6,718 bases of DNA from Microbacteriaceae bacterium. GTDB taxonomy: Bacteria > Actinomycetota > Actinomycetes > Actinomycetales > Microbacteriaceae. The stretch's first letter is position 1. Every line of letters starts with the position of its first letter. The stretch is from NCBI GenBank assembly GCA_026785785.1, contig JAJAZI010000062.1, positions 1 through 6,718 of the forward strand, in the 5' to 3' direction. A model generated the notes under the pieces. That model was not told the DNA's origin. It searched no databases and worked only from the letters and a program-made list of their open reading frames with translations. Of this stretch, positions 1 to 6,718 are shown one piece after another. The translations under genes were made by a program, and so were the position numbers.

Positions 1-5
1 CCTGT

Positions 6-212
6 CTACAGTTTGGTCAGCGCGCTCCCTTTGTGCATAGCCGAATGATCGGTTTTATCACTCTTGACTTCGTATTGTGGGTCATCTTCACTGCAATGAC
101 GTGTGCGGCCTTTAAACTCCAGATCTTTCGTGTGCTTCTTGGTGATTATGCCCCGGACGTGCCCGGCTTCGGAGTTCCATGTGACGTGGTCTCCGACTGA
201 GAAACTCTTCAT
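6..212 (-). CDS. DUF2945 (hypervirulence-associated Tudor-like domain) small protein
   Basis: The predicted protein has 68 residues and begins MKSFSVGDHVTWNSEAGHV. The pattern of an N-terminal 'F..GD.V.W.S..G...G.I', a central 'Y.VKSDKTDH' and a terminal 'HKGSALTKL' is typical of the DUF2945 family, small soluble proteins with a Tudor-like beta-barrel whose molecular role is not established. The length fits the family, so the gene looks complete and ends in TAG. I place the start at 212 rather than at the upstream in-frame ATG at 251, because a GGAG lies 8 nt before this ATG and the family usually begins just before 'F..GD'. The 13 extra residues of the longer version do not look like part of the domain. 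The gene appears monocistronic, with no neighbour on its strand for about 350 bp. Its base composition seems lower in GC than the importer operon, consistent with an accessory location. Family assignment is fairly sure; function is unknown. Confidence 0.82.
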   Translation of the reverse strand: MKSFSVGDHVTWNSEAGHVRGIITKKHTKDLEFKGRTRHCSEDDPQYEVKSDKTDHSAMHKGSALTKL

Positions 213-561
213 GATCGCGGCTCCATTCACCCTGCTGCTGATGCTTCCCATCCTTGGGACTCTTGCCAGCTTATGCAGCTCTGCCGACTCGGGCAGGTAA
301 ATATTTCTTAGCGGAGAATGATCAGACGGTGGCCGGACTGTTCACTGCATACTCTGATTCATCGCTGTCGACGAACGGGGGACGGGCCACCGCCGTGCTG
401 GTGGCACCCGCCGCTGGGTCGCTACTGGTGCGCCAACAATGAATAGGTCGACTCGAGAAGGGTCGCGATCTTCTGCCGTGGAGTGCGGGTCTCTGGCGCG
501 GCACTGTGTGCTCGCTTGATGTCGCTCGTTCTTGGATAAAGGTGCGGCGTTGGACATTCCG
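213..561. other. Gene-poor gap, nothing convincing
   Basis: About 350 bp lie between the start of the DUF2945 gene and the stop of the toxin gene. Several short open frames cross it on both strands, but none has a recognisable motif, a good ribosome binding site or composition like a real gene. A small hairpin with 6-bp arms (GCCACC at 386-391, GGTGGC at 400-405) lacks a T-tract and is not called as a terminator. The promoter of the DUF2945 gene should lie in the lower-coordinate part, but I cannot point to clear -35 and -10 boxes. Confidence 0.5.
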
Positions 562-813
562 CTATCGGGCTTCGTATCTGTCGCGACGGTGGCCGACTCT
601 GAAAACGAGGACTCTCAGGTGGTCGTTCTGAATTTCATAGATGATGCGGTAGTCGCCTGTTCGCACTCGCCATTCGCCGGCCCCTCCGACCAATTGAATC
701 GCTTTGGGCGGTCGTGGATTGGACGCCAAGAGTCCGATTGCGGCGTGGACCCTGCGTCGAACTTGGGGGTCGAACTTGTGAAGCTGTCGTTCCGCGGCTG
801 GTGCAATCTTCAC
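562..813 (-). CDS. RelE/ParE-family type II toxin
   Basis: This is the toxin of a two-gene addiction module. RelE-fold toxins act in the cytoplasm, most of them as ribosome-dependent mRNA nucleases, and are neutralised by direct binding of the partner antitoxin. From the chosen start the protein has 83 residues. An N-terminal 'KIAPAAERQLHKFD' helix is followed by a second helix 'VRRRVHAAIGLLASNP' (18-33). The beta-sheet core then has the hallmark 'WRVRTGDYRIIYEI' (48-61) and 'VLVFRVGHRRDRY' (68-80), where the basic residues and Tyr normally form the active surface. The start is a GTG at 813 that overlaps the antitoxin stop as GTGA (4 bp), with an AGGA 8 nt upstream. A TTG one codon earlier (816) is a possible alternative. 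A longer reading from a GTG at 858 adds 15 residues that are out-of-frame antitoxin sequence, and I reject it. The domain looks intact. Family is near certain, but mRNA cleavage versus gyrase targeting cannot be told from sequence alone. Confidence 0.88.
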   Translation of the reverse strand: MKIAPAAERQLHKFDPQVRRRVHAAIGLLASNPRPPKAIQLVGGAGEWRVRTGDYRIIYEIQNDHLRVLVFRVGHRRDRYEAR

Positions 814-1097
814 CAAGTAGGTCCTACGAGGCCAAGATCCGCCTTGACTTGGTCCCACGGCGTCGGTTCCACCTTCGTGCGACGCATCTCGTCACGTGAT
901 TCCTCGGCCGCACGAATATCCGTCATGTCTTCAGCCAACTCGATCAGGCACTCAAGGTCATCCGCATCGATGCCAGCAGCAACTCGCCGGCCTCGGCGCG
1001 ACAAGAAGATGGGCTCGTGGCTGGTTTGAACACGGTTGATGATGGAGGCGAGCTGATCGCGGGCGTCTGAAATGCTGAGAGGGTCGGCAGCGGACAT
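810..1097 (-). CDS. Phd/YefM-family type II antitoxin
   Basis: The 95-residue protein fits the Phd/YefM family in length and layout. The N-terminal DNA-binding half is 'LSISDARDQLASIINRVQ', then 'EPIFLSRRGRRVAAGIDADDLECLIEL' (about residues 7-54), where the ISDAR helix and the RRGRRVAA strand are the family hallmarks. The charged C-terminal half (about 55-95, 'DMTDIRAAEESRDEM' onward) is the usual toxin-wrapping segment. It is the first gene of the module and overlaps the RelE-type toxin by 4 bp, the classical antitoxin-first arrangement. Antitoxins of this family bind their own promoter with the toxin as co-repressor. A palindrome just upstream (1107-1118) is a candidate operator. There is no strong Shine-Dalgarno sequence before the ATG at 1097, so translation may start from a weak site or a very short leader. 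The gene looks intact. Confidence 0.88.
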   Translation of the reverse strand: MSAADPLSISDARDQLASIINRVQTSHEPIFLSRRGRRVAAGIDADDLECLIELAEDMTDIRAAEESRDEMRRTKVEPTPWDQVKADLGLVGPTW

Positions 1098-1106
1098 GTG
1101 TACGTC

Positions 1107-1118
1107 GAATTACAATTC
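1107..1118. promoter_or_regulatory. Candidate operator palindrome of the toxin-antitoxin module
   Basis: GAATTACAATTC is a 5-bp inverted repeat (GAATT/AATTC) around a 2-bp centre. It lies 10-21 bp upstream of the antitoxin ATG and overlaps AT-rich sequence that could include a -10 region. Phd/YefM antitoxins typically bind short palindromes in this position. A second small palindrome, ACATT-TTG-AATGT (1142-1154), lies a little further upstream. Direct evidence is limited to symmetry and position. Confidence 0.4.
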
Positions 1119-1218
1119 TGTGCGAAACAAGCCTTTGGCGTACATTTTGAATGTCTTTCGTCCCCACGCCCCTCTGCGAGCTGGTCGGGCCCGCAACGGG
1201 ATCGCGAAGCTTCGTCAT

Positions 1219-1628
1219 TCAGCGATCGATGGAGTGTCGTTGAACGGTCCGGTAGGCGGTGGAGCGTGCGACATTGAACAGTTCGGCGAGATCGGCGGTG
1301 GAGTGCGTGCCCGCGCGGTGGACTTCCATCAAGTGGCATTGATAGCCCACTGACAGTTTGGGTTGCTTGCCGCGCAGGTGACCCTTCGCTTTCGTTGAAC
1401 AGCAAGCGACCGACCGGGTCGGCACGGACCCGCCGATGCTGAGCTTGACGCCCTTGACGGTCAGTTCGTCGACGATGTCTTTCGCGTCCCGCAGGGATCG
1501 GGCAGTCGGTCGAGTTTGGCGACGACGAGGGTGTCGCCGTTGCGGCAGGCAGCCATCGCTTCTGATAGTCCGGGTCGTGCTCGGTTGGTGCCGGTGAGGC
1601 CGTGGTCCGCGGTCCGTATAGATCAGGT
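1219..1628 (-). pseudogene. Degraded serine recombinase (Tn3-resolvase/Hin-like) remnant
   Basis: Reading the minus strand across three frames recovers a serine resolvase. Near the 5' end are LIYTD (about 1626) and HGLTGTNRARPGLSEAMAAC, then NGDTLVVAKLDRL. One base appears lost after KLDRL, and the frame resumes as RSLRDAKDIVDELTVKGVK, then LSIGGSV. About 10 nt missing there shift the frame again to DPVGRLLFN. A deletion of roughly 70 nt then removes the usual AMVAEFE...R segment. The last frame gives KAKGHLRGKQPKLS and a helix-turn-helix tail (STADLAELFNVARSTAYRTVQR) ending in TGA at 1219-1221. A 7-nt insertion also sits between YTD and HGLTG. About 50 N-terminal residues, including the catalytic serine, are absent. 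Intact relatives are about 190 residues and catalyse DNA strand exchange in transposons or invertible segments. This copy cannot be active. The many lesions suggest long decay, although some could be assembly errors. Confidence 0.85.
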
Positions 1629-1679
1629 TCGGCAGCGCCGCGCGACCTGCTCAATCGGCAGCGCCGCGCGACCTGCTCA
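1629..1679. repeat. Tandem direct repeat, two 25-bp copies
   Basis: The 25-bp unit beginning TCGGCAGCGCCGCGCGACCT occurs at 1629-1653 and again at 1655-1679, identical and separated by one base (period 26). It sits exactly where the resolvase remnant loses similarity at its 5' side and before the terminator of the importer operon. A slippage duplication or a scar of the event that truncated the recombinase would both explain it. On the minus strand the unit can be read as EQVARRCR, but I see no gene there. Confidence 0.75.
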
Positions 1680-1720
1680 CCCAGCGGAGGGCACAGCTCA
1701 GCGCTCGACTCCGCCCACGG

Positions 1721-1760
1721 AAAAGGCCCCGCGGCCGAGGTTGCTCGGTCGCGGGGCCTT
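1721..1760 (-). terminator. Rho-independent terminator of the importer operon
   Basis: Two 17-nt arms (1723-1739 and 1744-1760) pair with only one G-U wobble around a 4-nt loop. The stem is very GC-rich (GGCCCCGCGG core), and on the minus strand it ends in TTTT. It lies 18 bp past the livF stop codon, so it closes the livHMGF transcript. It also insulates the operon from the accessory region. Confidence 0.88.
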
Positions 1761-1777
1761 CGGGCGTCAGAAGCGAT

Positions 1778-2578
1778 TCAGACCCCGCGGGCTTTCTTGT
1801 CGGCGTCCACGTCGGCCGCGAGGGTGCCGAGGTACAGTTCGGTCACCTTCGGATCCTTGAGCAGCTCCCGCCCGGTACCCGTGTACGCATCCCTGCCTTG
1901 GTCGAGCACGTAGGCCCGGTCGCAGATCTGCAGGCAGCGGCGTGCGTTCTGCTCGACCATGATGACCGAGACCCCGGCACGGTTGATCTGGTGCACCCGC
2001 AGGAACGTCTCGTCCTGCCGCACTGGGGAGAGTCCGGCGGACGGCTCGTCGAGTAGCAGCACCGACGGGTCCATCATCAGCGCCCTGGCCATCGCGACCA
2101 TCTGGCGCTCGCCGCCCGAGAGCGACCCCGCGCGCTGCTTGCGGCGGCTCGCGAGTTCGGGGAACAGCATCGTGACGAACTCGAAGCGCTCCGCCCAGAC
2201 CTTGGGGCGCTGGAACAGGCCCATCTCGAGGTTCTCCTCGATCGACAGCGTCGGGAAGACGTTATTGTTCTGCGGGACCATCCCGACGCCCTTGGTGACG
2301 AGCTTGTCGGCCTTGAGGCCGGTGATGTCGTCGCCCTTGAGGTGGATCGTGCCGCTGCGGATGTTCACCTGGCCGAACACGGCCTTGAGGAACGTCGACT
2401 TGCCGGCTCCGTTGGGTCCGATGATGCCGATGAGCTCGCCAGGGTAGGCCGTGATGTTGCACCCGTTGAGGATGTTGACGCCGGGGATGTACCCCGCGAC
2501 GAGGTCAGTGCTGTACAGCACTGGCTCGCCCGTCATGGTGGGGGTCGTTCCCGTGGTGGTGCTGATTGTCTCTGACAT
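1778..2578 (-). CDS. livF: Branched-chain-amino-acid-type ABC transporter ATPase, LivF
   Basis: One of the two ATP-hydrolysing subunits of a HAAT-family importer, acting on the cytoplasmic face of the LivH/LivM permease pair. The 266-residue protein has every expected motif: Walker A GPNGAGKST (54-62), Q-loop at Q103 in VPQNNNVF, ABC signature LSGGERQ (153-159), Walker B VLLLDE (173-178) followed by PSAGLSP, and the LivF-typical VEQNA (208-212), where the usual H-loop histidine is replaced as in this subfamily. A Thr/Ser-rich tail (1-17) and a short charged C-terminal tail flank the core, making it slightly longer than typical LivF (about 235). Its ATG overlaps the livG stop by one base (TGATG), implying translational coupling. 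It is the last gene before the terminator. LivF versus LivG is decided by gene order and the VEQN motif. The transported substrate cannot be read from this subunit. Confidence 0.92.
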   Translation of the reverse strand: MSETISTTTGTTPTMTGEPVLYSTDLVAGYIPGVNILNGCNITAYPGELIGIIGPNGAGKSTFLKAVFGQVNIRSGTIHLKGDDITGLKADKLVTKGVGMVPQNNNVFPTLSIEENLEMGLFQRPKVWAERFEFVTMLFPELASRRKQRAGSLSGGERQMVAMARALMMDPSVLLLDEPSAGLSPVRQDETFLRVHQINRAGVSVIMVEQNARRCLQICDRAYVLDQGRDAYTGTGRELLKDPKVTELYLGTLAADVDADKKARGV

Positions 2579-3495
2579 CAGATCGCGCCCTCTTTCTTGG
2601 CCGCGTGCTGGGCGGCGACTTCCTTCGCCTCGATCACGGGGTTAGCCCCGGTCATGTCGCCGAGGTCGGTGTCGTGGTGCGCGCCGAGGTAGGCGTCGAT
2701 GACGGCCGGGTCGTTCATGACCTGGTCCGGGGGGCCCTCCGCGACGACCTTGCCCTCGGCCATCACGATGACCCAATCGGAGATGTGTCGCACCATGTGC
2801 ATGTCGTGCTCGACGAACAGCACCGACATGCCCTCGGACTTGAGCTGCTTGATGTGGCCGAGGAGCGACTGGGTGAGCGCGGGGTTCACCCCGGCCATCG
2901 GCTCGTCGAGCATGATCAGCACCGGGTCGCTCATCAGTGCCCGCGCCATTTCCAGCAGCTTGCGCTGCCCGCCGGAGAGCGACGCCGCGTAGTCCTCGCT
3001 CTTCTCGAGCAGCTTGAAGCGGGCGAGGAGTTCCTCGGCCTTGGCGGTGATCGCCTGCTCACGCTTGCTCCAGAGCGGCTTGATGAGCGCGGTGAAGAGG
3101 TTCTCACCCGGCTGCTTGGTGGCGCCCAGCAGCATGTTCTGCAGCACGCTCAGCCGGCCGAGCGACTTGGTGAGCTGGAACGTGCGCACCATTCCCTTGC
3201 GGGAGACGCGGAACGCGGGCACCCGGGCGAGGCTGTGGCCCTCGAAGCTCCACTCGCCCGTGTTGGGCTTGTCGAAGCCCGTGAGCAGGTTGAAGAACGT
3301 GGTCTTGCCGGCTCCGTTGGGGCCGATGAGCGCCGTGATCGCGTGGCGCGGGATCTCAACGTGTGCGACATCCACGGCGGTGAGACCGCCGAAGGTGCGG
3401 GTGACGCCGTCGGCGACGACAATCGGGTCGACCTTCTTGCAGCCGGGCCCGACCGCCCCGTCGACGAGCGGATGAGTCACGATCGTGTCAGACAT
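2578..3495 (-). CDS. livG: Branched-chain-amino-acid-type ABC transporter ATPase, LivG
   Basis: The second ATPase of the importer, 305 residues. It has Walker A GPNGAGKTT (58-66), the LivG-type Q-loop VRTFQ (Q107), signature LSGGQRK (173-179), Walker B VLIMLDE (192-198) followed by PMAGVNP, and an H-loop histidine in VEHDM (H230). The helical insertion between Q-loop and signature, including NLFTALIKPLWSKREQA, is longer than in LivF, as is normal for LivG. It is longer than the usual 255 residues because of a 24-residue N-terminal lead and a charged C-terminal tail of about 35 residues (DTDLGDMTGANPVIEAKEVA onward) with no motif I recognise. The start at 3495 overlaps the livM stop by 8 bp. 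An AAGGAG inside livM lies 10 nt upstream and supports it. All catalytic residues are present, so the protein should be active. Confidence 0.92.
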   Translation of the reverse strand: MSDTIVTHPLVDGAVGPGCKKVDPIVVADGVTRTFGGLTAVDVAHVEIPRHAITALIGPNGAGKTTFFNLLTGFDKPNTGEWSFEGHSLARVPAFRVSRKGMVRTFQLTKSLGRLSVLQNMLLGATKQPGENLFTALIKPLWSKREQAITAKAEELLARFKLLEKSEDYAASLSGGQRKLLEMARALMSDPVLIMLDEPMAGVNPALTQSLLGHIKQLKSEGMSVLFVEHDMHMVRHISDWVIVMAEGKVVAEGPPDQVMNDPAVIDAYLGAHHDTDLGDMTGANPVIEAKEVAAQHAAKKEGAI

Positions 3496-4468
3496 TGAAC
3501 GACAGCTCCTTCTTGTTCCCGAATATTCCCTGGGGTCTGAAGATCACAAGCAGCATGAGGACGGCCCCGATGATCATGAAACGTATCTGGCCGGCCTGAG
3601 TGCCACTGATGAAGGTGATGATGTCGGCGCTGATGAGCCCGCGCAGGATGCCATCGCTCAGCGTGAGTAGTGTGGCGAAGATCATCGCGCCGACGATCGG
3701 GCCCCAGATGGTGGCGGCCCCGCCGAGCAGCAGCATCGTCCAGATGAAGAACGTGAGCGTGGTGCCGTAGTTGGCGGGCTGCACCGCGCGGGGGAGCACG
3801 TAGATCACGCCGGCGAGCGAACCGAAGACGCCTCCCAGCACGAGGGCCTGCATCTTGTAGGCGTACACGTTCTTGCCGAGGCTGCGCACGGCATCCTCGT
3901 CTTCCCGGATGCCCTTGACGACGCGACCCCACGGACTGCGCATGAGCAGGTAAACGAGGACCGACGCGATGGCCACGAGACTCCAGCCGACGACGCGGAT
4001 CCAGAGCTGGTTCGCTGTGAACGTCCACGGGCCGAAGCCGTAGATGCCGTCGGCAAACGGGTTGAGCGCCGTAAAGCTGCCGTTGAAGCCCGAGAGCCCC
4101 GCCGCGCCGCCTGTCACGTCGGTGAGCCCGGTCGTCGAGACGACGTAGCGCACGATCTCCGCACTCGCGATCGTCACGATCGCGAGGTAGTCCGCGCGCA
4201 GCCTCAGGGTCGGAATGCCGAGCAGGAACGCGAAGAGCACGCTCGCCGCGATCGAGGTGAGGAACGCCGCCCAGACGGGAAAGTCGAACAGGAGCGTCGG
4301 CACGACGAACCCGTAGGCGCCGATCGCCATGAATCCGGCCTGGCCGAAGTTGAGAAGTCCGGCGTAGCCGAAGTGCACGCCGATGCCGATTGCGGCGAGT
4401 GCATAGGCAGCCGTGACCGGGCTGAGTAGCTCACCGGCGGCCGTATCGAGAATCTGTCCCCAGTCCAT
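3488..4468 (-). CDS. livM: Branched-chain-amino-acid-type ABC transporter permease, LivM
   Basis: An inner-membrane permease subunit that pairs with LivH to form the translocation path. The 326-residue protein matches LivM in length and motifs: GYAGLLNFGQAGFMAIGAY (34-52), LRLRADYLAIVTIASAEIVR (88-107), and the cytoplasmic coupling loop MRSPWGRVVKGIREDEDAVR with following SLGKNVYAYK (176-205), which contacts the ATPases. It ends with the usual FRPQGIFG. The rest is mostly hydrophobic, with about eight or more membrane segments. An AGGAGG lies 5 nt before the ATG at 4468 and overlaps the livH stop codon (TAGGAGG), leaving only 9 bp between the genes. This decides the start and suggests coupled translation. 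Compared with LivH it lacks any N-terminal export signal or extra domain. The assignment is near certain, but the substrate could be branched-chain amino acids or another HAAT ligand such as an amide or urea. Confidence 0.92.
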   Translation of the reverse strand: MDWGQILDTAAGELLSPVTAAYALAAIGIGVHFGYAGLLNFGQAGFMAIGAYGFVVPTLLFDFPVWAAFLTSIAASVLFAFLLGIPTLRLRADYLAIVTIASAEIVRYVVSTTGLTDVTGGAAGLSGFNGSFTALNPFADGIYGFGPWTFTANQLWIRVVGWSLVAIASVLVYLLMRSPWGRVVKGIREDEDAVRSLGKNVYAYKMQALVLGGVFGSLAGVIYVLPRAVQPANYGTTLTFFIWTMLLLGGAATIWGPIVGAMIFATLLTLSDGILRGLISADIITFISGTQAGQIRFMIIGAVLMLLVIFRPQGIFGNKKELSFNV

Positions 4469-4477
4469 GATGGCCTC

Positions 4478-6718
<2,241 letters not shown>

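Noticed and set aside
532..1029. 165-residue open frame on the plus strand
   Set aside because: Antisense to the toxin and antitoxin genes, both of which are recognisable families on the minus strand.
1140..1200. Possible Tn3-like terminal inverted repeat downstream of the resolvase relic (GGGGACGAAAG on the minus strand)
   Set aside because: Only a few bases resemble Tn3-type ends, and no matching second end is found in the window.
944..1654. 236-residue open frame on the minus strand
   Set aside because: It strings together one frame of the resolvase relic (including VGRLLFN) and a shadow of the antitoxin gene. It is not a single protein.
2566..3498. 310-residue open frame on the plus strand
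   Set aside because: It lies exactly opposite livG, which has all ABC ATPase motifs. The His/Val/Arg/Glu-rich product is a GC-rich antisense shadow.

Overview
The window looks like a chromosomal segment of a high-GC actinobacterium. Codon use is strongly GC-biased in third positions. The guaB and branched-chain-type ABC transporter proteins resemble those of Microbacteriaceae-like Micrococcales, but that placement is a judgement from sequence style, not a search result.

Left part (1 to about 1680): an accessory stretch. It holds a small DUF2945 (Tudor-like, 'hypervirulence associated') protein gene, a gene-poor gap, a type II toxin-antitoxin pair (Phd/YefM antitoxin followed by a RelE/ParE-fold toxin, overlapping by 4 bp), and a decayed serine resolvase/invertase. 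The resolvase has lost its catalytic N-terminus and carries at least two frameshifting lesions and a large internal deletion. A 25-bp near-contiguous tandem repeat lies at its broken end. All of these read on the minus strand. The dead recombinase beside a TA module suggests an old mobile-element insertion.

Middle and right (1721 to 5812): a compact four-gene minus-strand operon for a HAAT/Liv-type ABC importer, transcribed in the order livH, livM, livG, livF and closed by a strong intrinsic terminator at 1721-1760. The joins are very tight: a 9-bp gap with the Shine-Dalgarno sequence on the upstream stop codon, an 8-bp overlap and a 1-bp overlap. This points to translational coupling. Both permeases and both ATPases are intact. 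The periplasmic-type binding protein (LivK) is not in the operon, so it must be encoded elsewhere. The most unusual gene is livH. Its product has about 150 extra N-terminal residues: a signal peptide, a Pro/Ser linker and a beta-rich Ig-like domain, all before the ordinary permease.

Far right (6044 to the window end): the first 225 codons of guaB (IMP dehydrogenase), plus strand, divergent from the importer. The 231-bp intergenic region holds the start signals of both and a 7-bp-arm inverted repeat that could be an operator.

No CRISPR array, tRNA, rRNA or complete mobile element was seen. I found no clearly new multi-gene system. The livH fusion is the best candidate for something under-described.
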